Assembly: GCF_964275005.1 (NCBI RefSeq)
Contig: NC_092689.1
Span: forward strand, 7,231,200-7,295,199
Length of the DNA: 64,000 nt
From: Diadema setosum
Taxonomy: Eukaryota; Echinodermata; Echinoidea; Diadematoida; Diadematidae
Direction of reading: 5' to 3'
Shown: one piece after another, positions 1-12,605 of the stretch
Layout: every line of letters begins with the position of its first letter
How positions within the stretch are numbered: the stretch's first letter is position 1
Notes under the pieces: model-generated
The model's input: only the letters and a program-made list of their open reading frames with translations
Told to the model about the DNA's origin: nothing
The model's database searches: none
Translations under genes and position numbers: made by a program

Positions 1-348
1 TGAAGTTTGAAATTAGAAAATCCGACTTCAGATATATCACATGAATATTTTGGTGTATTTCTGACTGTTTTGACATATGTGTTATTCTTAGAGAATGCTT
101 TGTTGCTCTTTGTTTGAGAATGCACGGCTTGAGACTGCTACTGACAGCACACCTGATACTGCAATGACTCGCAAAAGAAATCCTGATCTGTTATATGTCT
201 GATCTTCTGACTCTCTAACTTTGTATATTGTATTTGTTTATAGCCTCCCTCAAATACATTGAAATCATATGCCATGAAAATATGGTAATAATTAAATGAC
301 TATTACTTGGATTGGGCTGAACTCCCGTTGTCTCTATTAAAATTTCAG
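1..348. other. Upstream intron of INSC
   Basis: This is non-coding sequence ending in the acceptor (AG at 347-348) of the first visible INSC exon. I see no earlier INSC exon and no repeat here. Confidence 0.5.
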
Positions 349-3300
349 AGCCAGCAGCATGTTACAGATGAGTTAGGAGGGCTCGTTAAGAGATATGAAA
401 GGTGAGACGATTTTGAAGTTGTGATATCAGTTTCAATAAATTCAATATTGCTTCAATATTATCACGTAACTTGCATGGATCTTGACTCATTTCAGTAAAT
501 CAATGCATCGCAAGTGCTGATTGTCATTTGATATTGTGAATGCATTTAGAATATTAGCACCCCTGTAAGTTTTGTTTATCAAACCTTGCATGAATAATAT
601 GAATATGTGTCAACATCTGTCAATGGGCTTGGTTTGTGAAAGTGAAAATGTTTCAATTAGACAAGCAGACTACCTGTGGTTTCTGTATCTTGCCTTAGAA
701 GCCAAAAGAGTAAAAGACTACTCTTGACAGTACTTGTCGGTTGGGTCAGTTTCAATAAACTTTGGCTTTTTCAAGTGTTTCCAGTGAATTTCCAAGTAGG
801 GTAGCATTGAGGTTTTAGTTAGTAATAGAAGTTTTGAGACAGATCATACAAAATGTACTATTTCAATGCTATATTGTAAGACCGGATGAAATTGCATGAG
901 CTCTATGAGACAGCTTTAATTACAGTATCAGTGGTTGTCCTATGAAACTTGACACGAGATTGTGTAACATCAGAAATGCTCACCTTCTAGTTTGCCATTT
1001 TGTTTCCGGTGTAAAACAGATTACTTTTTTTTTTTGCAAATGCGCAGCAATGATTTATATCTATCTATTCATCTGTCAGTCAGTCTGTCTGTACATCTGT
1101 CTAAGTACATGTATTAGAAACCGAAAGTGTTTTATTATCTTTGCCCAATAGGAGTGAAGGTCTGAATGGTAACACACAGATGCTGGTCATAGAGCCCCTG
1201 GCGTCCCTGAGCAAAGCCTTAAACTCATTGCTTGATGCCGTCCAGTCAGAGCTTGTGATGGTGAGCAACAGTGCCATAATTTTATATGTTATAGTTTGTC
1301 CAATATGGAAATACATTTTCTTGTGAACAAGTGGTGTACAAAGGAAGCAGCTCATAGTGAAATCTGGGCACACAAATTTGATATGCCATATGAGGGTACA
1401 ATGTATCATTCTGTATGTCAACTCCCAAATCAGTGACCATCTGTATGATGTTCCACATATCCAGGATGAGTTGATTTCAGATTGGAGTGGACAGGAAATG
1501 TTCTTTATGCTGGTAATTCCTCCAAAAATATTTGCTCTTCAAAATAATGTTCATCCTCCAATACAATGTTAGATGTGAAATTGTTATCCAATGTCACAGC
1601 CCTTCTTATACAACAAAGTGTAGTCCTTAATTGCCATTTTGTATTTTGGAAGATTTGCAGTGGATACGAATGTAGAAGAATACATTGAAATAAAGTCTCA
1701 TAAAGTGAATCCAAACAAAATCATGCATTTCACAGGAAACTCCTAAATTAACATTCTCATTTGTGTTGCTCTGTTCTCCCTCCCCTCCACCTTCCAAATT
1801 TGCACGCTGGACAGAAACTGGTCATGATGGTGCAGGACTCGGCCAGCGAGCTCAACGTGAAATTCGCGGTGCTGACCGTGTACAGTTTGAGCCAGGAGAG
1901 CCTCTGGCTGCGCAGGCTGCTGGTCAAGGGGAAAGCCCTGGGGGCGCTCTTGGCCGTCTGCCGAATTGCCACCCTCTCCATACGCAGCATCGTGACGACT
2001 GCGCTGCAAGCCATCTCCACCCTGTGCTCGGAGCCAGAAGGCAGGGAGGAGTTCTACAAGGTGGGAGATCTTCCTCTCTCTCTCTCTGTTCATCAGTCTG
2101 CCTGTCTCCCCATCCTTCTATTCATCCTTCTGTCTATCTTTTCTCTCTTTTTTTCCCTGTTATTCCATATCCACTTTTCAAAGTCATATAATTTGAGACT
2201 AAGGGAATATCAATTCAAATAATTCTCTTCTCATCTCCATTTTGATGAGACCACGAGGTCACTCATAAACAGAAAACCGATTATAGACCTCCTTACACCC
2301 AATATTTTTAAAGTGAATCTTCATTGATTGATCTTTGTTGTATATGTATGTTAGAGAGTGCCAAAATTGTAAGAGAAAAATATGGTCAGTCATGTATAGA
2401 AATTTACATGCTCTTCATTCCTACATGGATTGATACTGAGCTTCTTCCTCATCAGTTGTATACATCCAGTCAGCCAGACTTCCTTTTAATTTACATGATT
2501 GCAACTATTTGTATGACTGTCTTGGTGATGAAAAGCTGATAGGATGTGATGCAAGTACTTGCATCATAATGAAGTACTGCAGTGAATGTGTTTTGTTGAG
2601 GCCTACTCATGGATGTTTTATTCATAATGATTCTTTTTTTTTTTTTTTGGTCAGATTGGTGGTCTCGGAACCCTGAGTGAAATCTTGGCCTCACCGACAG
2701 CCAGCGAGAGGGTGAAGCAGGAGGCGGCCTCAGTCCTGGCAGAGATCACCTCCCCGGACGTGGACAGCTACCACCGCATGCTGTGCTTCATCGAACACAT
2801 GGAGGACCTCATACAAAACCTGACAGGTCTGTGGCATGGCTGGCGCCACGTTTTCAAAAGTGGGGGGCCAGTTATCATTTTTGGTGCCACTTTCTGGTTT
2901 CTTCAGACAACAAGTGTAATGCAGTAGCGCCCTCTGTTGCTGAAATATAAGTGAACAACAACAATGGCAGAATAAACGACCAGAAATGTCGCATCAAATT
3001 CTCTGCAGTATCTCATTTTATTGGGTCGTCGAAACAGGTAGTCCATGGATCTGTTAGCCGCTAACACAGATTATCATCTATATAGGATGTTTTAGCGGCG
3101 CATTAAAAACGCGTATTGTAGTCCGCTCAATTTTTACCGTTCAATATCAGAGCATATTGAACGAAACGTATAGGCCAACGTATTAATTCTCCATAGGCTA
3201 CCGTTGTTACTTGCCGTTCAAGATCACACCATATTCAATTCTGTTGCGCGAGCGCTTGCTGAATGCGCAAACGCTCGCTACTAGTGCGCGTCATTTTGTT

Positions 3301-6300
3301 ACAATTCACAAGCGCGCAAACATCTTGCTAGTTGTTTGTTTCATACGCAGTTTTAGGGGCTTCCCCTTTTCAGCGCTGGGATGTGACTGGCAGAGTCAAC
3401 TTCCAAGACGAGTAGAAGCCGGATATATTTTGTGCAGTTTATGCTTGCTCTGCTTGATTGTATAGATGATAATAATTATATTGGATGGCCTTGATTCATG
3501 GAATACCAGGGAATATTGCACTCGTTAGGGTCAATATTGCACTCATCTTCGATTCGTGCAATATTGGCCCTAACTCGTGCAATATTCCCCGGTATCCCAT
3601 TCATAGCCATCCAATATGATATAATTACACAAACTCTACAACAGGCAAGCGAAAAAAAAAAAAAATAATCCTTCAGTGCAACTTTCTAATCTCAACTTTA
3701 ATCATGGCCCACAGATATGAGACATGATCAGTAACTGATCGATATGACCTCCTGCTATTATTTAAAACTGTTTTGCAAAACCAAGTGGACAAACTCAGTG
3801 TACATCAAAACTGTCGTTTGCCCGCTACAGCCCCATATGAATGCAATATTGCGTACACAGTGTCATATATATTATTATTAGACATCATATACACAATTCT
3901 TTGTATCTCATTGTGTGGTCTCTGGATGAGTACACATCATGCCGCATGGAATCTCGCACTCAACTGTTCTGCAAAATCTCTCCCCTTTTTGTAATTGTAA
4001 GCAGAACATGATTTACCGGTACGTCCGAGAATCCAGTAATATATGCTCACCGTGTGCAGATTATGTTGATGAGTGTTATTACGTTTCATTTCAGCCCTTT
4101 GTGAGCAGACCTGCAGCACAGTAGTCTTCCTGGTGGCCACGTCGGCCATCGCTAACATCACCTTCATGGATACCATGTCGTCCGACTACCTGGCGGCATT
4201 TAACACGGGCAAGGTCTTGATTGAAGGCTACATGAAGGGAAAGGCTCCCAGCATGTACAGCAAACACCAGGTTGATATTTCCTTCCTCAGTGATGGTCAT
4301 ATTTCTCTCTCTCTCTCTCAACGTGCTAGTCAGTCAGTCTGTCTGTCTGTCTTTCTCTCTACATAGTACGTTGACCCCAGATCATCTCTCTCTCTCTCTT
4401 TCCCTCTTTCTTCTCCCAAGTTCCTTCAATCATTCTTCTTGCCAGTTCTGGCTGTGGTCTTTTGAATTATAATCATACTGGGCCCTGTTGCATAAAAGTT
4501 GAGATCAAACATAAGTCAGAAAATCAAACATAAGCCTGTGAATACTCAATTCTGATTGGCTCATACCTGACTTATATTTGATTTTGCTGACCTATGTTTC
4601 ATTGCATTAAAGTTTAGATCAAACATAAGTCAGAAAACCAAATATAAGTCTCTTAATGCTCGTTTCTGATTGGCTGATACCTGTCTTATATTTGATTTTC
4701 TGACTTATGTTTAATCTGAAAGTTTTATACAACAGGGTCCTACTAGGTCTAATATTCTGGCACTGGATGTGCATGTTTGTTCGATTGTTGTCGTTTTATT
4801 CTGTTTTTTGTGTCTTCAATTCTCTCTCCATCTCACCCACCACCAAGTTTAAAGTTCCAGTCTCAATATACTTCTAAAATATCAGTGGAATCTTTTCATT
4901 TTTTATGCCTCCGCCACGAAGTGGTGCCGGAGGCATTATGTTTTCGGGTTGTCCGTCCGTCCGTCTGTCCTTCCGTCCGTCCTTCCGTCCGTCCGTAATG
5001 AATTTTGTGGACAAGGTAACTATCGAAACCTGTTGAGGTATCCTAATGAAACTTGGCATGTATGTGTATTAGGGGGTGAAGTTGTGCCTATCAACTTTTG
5101 GGTGCACATGCTCAAGGTCAAAGGTCAAAAGGTCAAGGTCAAATACATAAAATGTCACTATTTCCACCATATCTATTGAATGCCTGAAGATATTTTCTTG
5201 AAACTTAGTGTATACATGTATTACCCAATTAAGATTCTCTGGTGAAAGTTTGGGTCATGAGGTCAAAGGTCAAAGGTCAAAAGGTCAGAGTCAAATACAT
5301 AAAATTTCACTATTTCCACCATATCTATTGAATGCCTGAAGAGATTTTCTTGAAACTTAGTGTATACATGTATTACCCAATTAAGATTCTCTGGTGAAAG
5401 TTTGGGTCATGAGGTCAAAGTTCAAAGGTCAAAAGGTCAAGTAAAAATATTAAAACTTCTTTTTTTTCTCCGTACCTTGGAAAATTGTTCAAGGTATCTT
5501 CATGGAACATAGTATATACATGTACTGACTGGAAGTGATTATCTAGAGAATGTAGGGTTCATGGGGTCAAAGGTCAGGGGTCAAAGGTCAAGTGCAAGAC
5601 TTCAAAATTTTACTATTACCCTCATATTTATGCAATGCCAGCAGGGTTATTTTTTTACACTTGGTGTATGCGTGTGTAACCTAATAGAAATTCTCTGGAA
5701 AGTTTTTTTTTCTCTTTTTGCCTCAAAGGTCAAAAGGTCAAAGATCAAGTGAAAGTGCTGAACTAACTTTTTCCTCCATATCTCGGAAGTGGCTCAAGTT
5801 ACCTTGAAACTTAGTACATATTATGCATGTTCTACCTGAAATCTTATGAATTTTAGGGTCAAGGGCCAGATGAAAATGGTAACAATTTACTATTCAATTC
5901 AGAAATTGCACTTTTTCTCCACACCTGTACCTTGAAAATTACTCAATGCCTAAATGTATGAATGGGTCAAAGTCAAGTTAAAGTCCTTAAATCCCTAGAT
6001 ACATGCTCTCCTATTCATCCAATTAAACCTACGTCAAGGAAGGTGAACATTCAACACATTTGTGACAAACTTGTCATTCCAATATTTTGCCAATTTTGTG
6101 AAAATGTAATCACACAGTGTCCACATGTACTATCTAGACCTATTAGGAAAATCATGCATTATGGCGGAGGCATACCAGTCGCCAAAGCGACATTTCTAGT
6201 TTTTTTCATTTGAGAACATTTTTTTCTTCTTCACAGATAGGAAAAAGTAAAAATATTTATACATATCTAGTTTGGAAATTTTGCTATAACACGCATTTCC

Positions 6301-8291
6301 CATAGACACCTGTCTGAGAATTCTTTGGACTTGTCTTCAATGGGTTAATAGGAATGACGTATGTAAAATGAGGTTTAGGACAAGACGGGAAAATGTTACT
6401 TACGACTTCAAAAAGAAAATTGTATGGTTCAAAAACTGTCCCACGACTGTTGTGACTACAGGATTTAAAAAGAATGCAGCAATCTTTTTTTGTTCATATT
6501 GTCCACTAGGTCATGACAATTATTGCCAACATGTCAGGGGCAGAAACCTGTAAACGGCAAATCCTCGAGGCCGGTGGGATGAAACTCCTCGTCGAACTGC
6601 TCCATCTCGGCTCGGCATCATCCAGGAGAAAGACCTCATCCTCGTCGGTCAAGACCGGTGTTTGTGATGGCCCGCTACCCTGTGAGTTGGACGATGATAG
6701 TGGGGTAACGGAAAGAGCCGATACGAGTCGTGGTGCTGGAGCAATGACTGGGACCTCCACTTTCGACCAGGTGTACCACAAGGCTGCTGTTGCACTCGGT
6801 AGGCTGTGTCGAGATTATGAGACCGCCATGTTGGCGGTAGAACTCAATGGTGAGTTGTGGAAAGCATTGACTGATTTTATGTAAAAACAAAATTAATTTT
6901 AGTGATTTTGAGCATGTTGGCTGTGACTAACATCACTGATTTCCTATTCTAAACATGTTAAAAGATTTTTTAAAAATTGTTTAAAACGATCCATAGAATT
7001 CATTTTAAAGATCCATATCCATCTTTATTGTTGGGTCCGATTTTGATAAAACCTCCACCATTGTGTTTATTTACATTTTACACTGTTCACAAAGTTGCTT
7101 CGAACATCGTGTGGAATGTAGGATTTTGTGAAGTTGGGCACAGAGGGATCAATGTGAGATTCTGTTGAACCAAGACATTAATTAGTGGTAAACATAACAA
7201 GCAAAAATATTTCACTTGCTTTTATTTTTGTGCTACTTTGTGGTTGCATGAAATGCACAAAATTTTCCAGGAATGAATTTTACAGTAAGTTGAAGGTGCT
7301 TGAACCACCAGAGGGAGTTTTACATTGAGTTGATGGAACTTTAATGGAACTTTGGTAGCAGAGAATGCAGCAAATACATTTTTTCTTTCTTTCTTGCTTT
7401 TAACTTGCAGTGATTCCAAGGCTTGTGGAGCTGTGCAGACATCGCAGGGAGAGAAATGATAATGAATCGGTCCTGGTTGCCTGCCTAGTAAGTGTGTGTA
7501 CCACAGATAACAAATGACATACTGGCATCAATTCTATTAAAATAACACACACAATTTGTTGCCCCATAACACATCGTCTGTTGAGAATGAGAAGGGCTTT
7601 AAGTTGTCTCGAACACTATGGGTTTTGTGGTCACTTAACGCCCTTATCATTCTCAACCGACGACATTAAGTTTTGTGTGGAAAAGTGAATTTAAAAGATA
7701 AAAAATTAAAGTTCTTCCCCCCTCCCCCACACACACAAGTGATACACGTGGGCTGAAAACTTCCAAGTTTTCAAAAAGTGTGATGTACACTGTTGATACA
7801 CTGCATTATTTTGTGTCATAAGAATGAGGAATTCTTTGAATTTCTTTGCAGTGTTGCTGAGACAAGATGTTTGTTCCAATTACAGCTTTCAAAAGTAAAA
7901 GGAGAACATAATCATCATTTTGTTCACATGTTCAGTTCAAGGAGGAATTAATGACAGATGATTTCCATGCAGTTTCACTGAATAATTATTTGTTTGTGAT
8001 AATTGATAATCATGTGATAATGAGTGCAGAAATTTCATTTGTCTTTGTGTGTTGAATGCACACTAAAACCACGCCTTCAATCTAAACCAATTGTCTCTGT
8101 TGTGGCACATGATTTGAAGAGTTCCTGGCTCATTGACTTCTCTGTTTCAGGCAGCACTCCGCAGACTGCACAGCAATGTGGGCGGGTCACCTTTTAGGGA
8201 AGAGGACCTGCAGACTCTCATCCAGCCTTGCCTCATGGAGTCATTCCAAGCCTGCTCCTCCTCTGACGAGGGCAGGGAGAGCTTCGTATAG
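349..8291 (+). CDS. INSC: Inscuteable homologue (INSC), spindle-orientation adaptor, C-terminal eight exons, 5' partial
   Basis: INSC joins the Par3/Par6/aPKC polarity complex to LGN/Pins at the cell cortex and so orients the mitotic spindle in asymmetric division. Exons read here: 349-401, 1152-1260, 1815-2060, 2655-2826, 4095-4270, 6510-6849, 7411-7487, 8151-8291. All have AG/GT borders and all phases agree, giving 437 codons plus TAG. The peptide matches the armadillo-repeat region of vertebrate INSC as I remember it, for example SELNVKFAVLTVYSLS, ATSAIANITFMDTM, IIANMSGAETC and LVACLAALRRL. It ends in ESFV, a class I PDZ ligand (S at -2, V at 0) like the mammalian tail. The human protein is about 530-580 residues, so the N-terminal LGN-binding part must lie upstream of the window. 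Exon 6510-6849 has a Ser/Thr-rich loop of about 50 residues that I do not recall in the human protein. Identity is secure; the first exon (17 codons) is the least certain. Confidence 0.92.
3477..3621. repeat. Imperfect palindrome, MITE-like hairpin
   Basis: The arm 3477-3544 (TTGGATGG, then AATATTGCACTCGTTAGGG) is matched in reverse complement by 3551-3621 (CCCTAACTCGTGCAATATT, then CCATCCAA). Only about 6 bp separate the arms, so the unit can fold into one long hairpin. It lies in an INSC intron. It codes for nothing and I cannot place its family. Confidence 0.7.
4480..4740. repeat. TIR element with GGGCCCTGTTG ends, internally duplicated
   Basis: The ends GGGCCCTGTTGCATAAAAGTT and its imperfect reverse complement (AGTTTTATACAACAGGGTCC) bound a 261-bp unit. 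Inside, the block ATCAAACATAAGTCAGAAAA...CTGATTGGCT occurs twice in tandem, each followed by an inverted TATATTTGATTTT partner. Short, non-coding and MITE-like; it lies in the INSC intron between exons 4095-4270 and 6510-6849. Confidence 0.65.
4905..6200 (+). repeat. Hairpin-ended 1.3-kb repeat rich in AGGTCA direct repeats (copy 1)
   Basis: It begins with the palindrome ATGCCTCCG...CGGAGGCAT and a run of GTCC/GTCCGTCC units. It contains many AGGTCA/AAGGTCAAAGGTCA blocks separated by 'patient' text such as TGAAACTTAGTGTATACATG, and ends GGCGGAGGCATACC...GTCGCCAAAGCGACATTTCTAG, again a small hairpin. The same module occurs twice in the opposite orientation at 20641-21985 and 22068-23394. No ORF is supported. 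Hairpin termini could suit a non-autonomous Helitron-like element, but I see no decisive terminus. Confidence 0.8.
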
Positions 8292-11050
8292 CTGGGGGCC
8301 CTGACCTTTGACATTTTCTTCTGACATAATGCACACCACTCAATTCTCACTCACTGTCTTCTCACCAGCTGGAGATACACTGTAGCAACATGGGAGGAAA
8401 TGCAGAATAACTTAAATGATCTACGAGTATAATATCCCCTTCTGGATCGAGCCCGACAGTTGTCAATAACCAAGATAATTTTGAGAGAATGAAGAAAGCA
8501 TTATTACTATGTATCTATATTTTATGTGCTTTCAAGTGAGAAGGAAGAGCATGAGCTTGCTATCTGTGTTAACATTTGCATGTGTGTGTCTGTATGTTTG
8601 TGTATGTGTGTGTATGTGCTTGTTTGTGGTGTTTATATGTATACACACATGCTCCATTTCTTTGGTTCAAGCAACCTGTGAGGATGCTAGGAGCTGAGAC
8701 TACCAGTAAATGGACATGTAGTACAAGTTGTCAAAAGTTGGAGAAATGCAAAATATTATAAAAGTGCCTGTGGTGTGATGGATTGACAGTACTTGCCACT
8801 TATTTGTTACAGATACCCGTTGTAATAGTCGTATGCATATCTGAAGCTATAAAAGTTACTGATAGTTTCAAAGCCAGAAGTGTGTGACTCTGAGAGCTAA
8901 TTAATGATACCACAACTTTCCACTCTGTAGTATTTGTGTGCATCAGTGACATATTTTGATCAGTGATATAATGCACACAGTGTATACCAAAGATGTCTTA
9001 TTTTGATGGATCGATCATAAGGAAATGGTGATATATTTTTTGTAATAAGAGGGTACAGTATTATAGCATAACCTTTGCAGTCATGTTCACTTTGTGTGCA
9101 CTTTCTGTGTGTGTTGTTGTATCGTAAAGCTGACTGGAAGACACACAAGCAGTCTAGGAATTCAAAGGAAAATTGAGTGAATACTTTTAAGGATGTTGAC
9201 GGAAGGCATATGGTAACATGCTTCGTAGATATTATGGCAATTTGAGCCGACAATCATCAGTAGCACTTTGTTCCAACACCACATGCCATCTTGAGAAGAT
9301 TTAGTGGTTTATTTTTTTAGTGCTTGCATGTGAGTACAAAGTGTATTTGTCACATTAACTTAGACCCGTGAGATAAGGCTGTTTAGTACAAAAGTATTCC
9401 TTTTTGAATTACCAAAGTTAGGCTGTCTAGCCGTTTATGTCGTTTAATGAATTTACCATGACAACTCTCTGATGGCAATTATTTTGCACCTGTATGAGAA
9501 CTTACATTTAGACTGCCATACTCCACAAATACATTTGATGTGAGTGTGATAGTGAAGTTAGTCTCCACCAAGGCATCTTGAGCTACACTCCACTCCAAAA
9601 CCTTAACTCCCCCTATTCTTCTGTTCAAGATCTTTACTGACATTGCAAATCTGCTTGAATAAAGTCAAGCTGGCAAGTAGGGTGTATATTTGGTACGCCT
9701 GTTTGGCTAAAGGCTACATTTCAAGCAAGTGTCGTAGCCTCTCAAAAACTTGGGAGTGTTGTCAACAAGATGCTTTTGTAACCCACTCAATCAATAAGCT
9801 AAACAAAATAATGTGCTGCAAATGGAAATTTTGTATTTCTTTGCATTGCATATTTTTGGCTTCGATGAAAATACTCTCAAATGTCTCATTCCAGTGCAGG
9901 ATGTAGAATGTTTGTTGCGATGTTTGTTTGTTTTTGTTGCTTGTAGGTCCCAGTCTGTGTTGTAGTCTGTTGAGCATTTTGTGGCATCATTGTTTGCAAT
10001 ATCTCAGGGATTTACTATGAAAAATATTTATTCATATGTAAGAAAAAAAAGAAAAAAAAAAAGAAAAAAGTATATGATTTGCCAGATATTTGTATTGAAA
10101 GAGTATATGTAGAGGTGAAGATGTTTTATTTTGTAAAATTAAATGGGTGAACTCGAGATATCTGAAGGTTAACCAATGTGATCTAATCTGCATTTCTGGT
10201 TGCCAGTGACAACTCAGATTGTTCTATTTCATTACGTCATACCCGTGTTCAATGGAATGACAACTCTGTGCACATTTGCTTAAAAACAAAGTCTGGTAAT
10301 GGTCTACTTTTAGTTTTGCACTAAAATGTCTGTGAAGAAATTCATTTGTCGACTGCACCCTGTATGAATGCTTTTCCAACATCTCTGTTATTTGAAGCAA
10401 TTTTGTTTTTATGTATTTGATGATATCAAAGAACAATTTTACAACACTTTTGTCATTATTTGGGACAAGGGACCAGAAAATGTCACATTCCCACAGAGAA
10501 AGAATACACAAGGAAATAAGATCGAATCCTGTGACCACTGTTCATGTAGTTTATGTATTACCTATGCATACTTTGTGTGTGTAATTTCATCGTGGTCAGT
10601 TACGCAGATTATATTTTGACACGGTTGCACCGTTAAGGTAAAATTAGCATACGAATGAGCTGTTTTATCACAGATATTTCAAAGCACAAAATCAAAATGT
10701 ACAACAAAGAATCAGCTTTTAGTTTGCCAGTTGCTGAATGTCACTTTGATATACTACATTGTATATGTTTCAGGTGTATATGTAGTACAGTGGTACATGT
10801 AGTATAATGTGTCGTTTTGGATACTATGATACTTTACGTTTGGGAGTAATTACTACCATGAGCAATATATCTGTGAGATACACATGTCTGTCTGTGAGTT
10901 AAATGTAGATAATCCCAAGAACAACTTAATTTATATCGAATGTGTCAAGAGCTGTATTTTGTGCATTTTGTATATTGGTTCACCACAGAGAAATAAAACG
11001 AGTATGCATCAGATGATAGATTTCATGTGTCCTGGAAGCCTTCCTAATTA
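8292..11050. other. INSC 3' flank, probable long 3'UTR, no other gene seen
   Basis: There is no convincing ORF after the INSC stop. Poly(A) signals AATAAA occur at 9658-9663 and 10992-10997, so a 3'UTR of 1.4 to 2.7 kb is possible. Contents are AT-rich unique-looking DNA, a TG-rich stretch near 8575-8640 and an A-rich run near 10040-10070. Confidence 0.4.
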
Positions 11051-11054
11051 CCTA

Positions 11055-11600
11055 TGCCAAGGGAGGAGGTTATGTTTTCATCGGCATTGGTTTTTTGGTT
11101 TGTTTGTAAGTTTGTTTGTTTTTTTGTCCGAGTGCAAAATAACTCAAAAAGATGTGCACGGATTTGGATGAAACTTGCTGAAAAGATTGAGAATGACACA
11201 AGGAACAGGTGATTAAATTTTGGTAGTGATCCTGAAATTTTTATGGATTTTATGAAGGATTTTTCGATATTATGGCAGGTAGGGTAAATGAACTTGGGAG
11301 TTCAAGCTGCGCATTTTCATGGTTTTCATGTGCACACTAAAGTGCGTGCTCTAGTTTCTGCTAGGGTGAGGCACGCTGCACAGCTGAGGGTTTATGACAT
11401 AACAAAGGCTTCATATTGGGAAATCGGGTGACTTTTCAGCATGTATACCCATGGGTGGAAATCACTGATCTGTACGGAAGAGCCCAAAGAGCTTTTCCCC
11501 AGTGGTGGAGAGGAGAAATATCTCTTTGGGAAGAGCAAGATCATCGGTGGAAAGTAACTGCTTGGCAGAGGTCTGCGCTCTCAGAGTGCTTTTCTAGTTT
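11055..11600 (+). repeat. Interspersed repeat, GCCAAGG...TTTTCATCGGCATTGG to GAGTGCTTTTCTAG type
   Basis: The block opens with GGAGGTTATGTTTTCATCGGCATTGG, a GTTTGTTT run, and text like GGATTTGGATGAAACTTGCTG. It closes with GCAGAGGTCTGCGCTCTCAGAGTGCTTTTCTAGTTT. This looks like a dispersed non-coding repeat of marine invertebrate genomes. It resembles the other hairpin-ended modules in layout (GGAGG start, CTAG end), but has no AGGTCA array. Confidence 0.55.
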
Positions 11601-12277
11601 AAGTTTGAATTAAACTAAACAGCAATCTGCCTCAGGTAGCTTCAGGGGAACCTGATCTATGTTGAATTTGTGTGCGAGTAATCAAATGCTTTCTAGTCTA
11701 GATTGACTCGTGTAAGTGTGTTTGATTTAAATGAAATCCTTTTTATATTGTATACTCCTTCCCAAGTGAAATCAAGAGCTGCAAGTGTCTTGTTATCTTG
11801 AGCATTTGCAGGTTAAGCATAACATGGTCTTGAATGTTTGCTCAAGAAAAACACATCCACTTTGAACTGTGATTTTGAGGCATGTTGAATACATGTACTG
11901 TATTGGAAGAAGAACTCGAGGATCACAAGATGTCCTCAAAGTGCAATTCCACATGATATTCAAAACGATTTGATATAATAAAATCAAGACTTACAGCATG
12001 GTAGAAGTTTCATAGAAATAGAACAAAAATTAAGAAAGGTATAGAATTTTGAAGTTTCACATGCCTGTACTGAATAGTGATATTGACCACAAAGACATAC
12101 TGATATTCAAATCAGGAGGGGGTGAAATGTCATCACTTCACAACTATACCACTGGTTTGTGCAGTACACTATACAATCATGTTCATTGGTCATTTAATTG
12201 AGCAATGAACCACTCCTTTACACCAAAAGTTATTTTAGGCATGTCAATATTAGACCTAAATATTTCATGCACAATAT

Positions 12278-12605
12278 TAAAGGGGTGATATAGTTTTGGT
12301 CAAGGTGGGGATTCAAATTTTTTTTGTGAGAAAATTAAAAACCAATTCTGAAATATTACAGAGCATACAATTCAAAGAGGAATTCATACATGTAGTTTAT
12401 TTGATGAAAATCTGTTTTGAAATGGCTTGGGTATCTCAAAACGAAGCAAAACAAATTGGTCCTATTAGAACAGAGTTTCCTGAAATAAACTTTGAACTCC
12501 TCTTAGAAGTGTATGCTCTTTAATATTACATAAGTAGTTTCTAAATTTCTTGCAATAAGTTAAAATCTGAATCCCCATCTCAACCAAGACTATACCATCC
12601 CTTTA
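12278..12605. repeat. MITE with TAAAGGG terminal inverted repeats (copy 1)
   Basis: The left end TAAAGGGGTGATATAGTTTTGGTCAAGG matches the reverse complement of the right end (TAAAGGGATGGTATAGTCTTGGTTGAG), an imperfect TIR of about 35 bp. The interior is non-coding and also partly self-complementary (AATGGCTTGGGTATCTCAAAA). A second member with the same ends is at 53181-53590. The likely target site is TA or TTAA. Confidence 0.75.
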
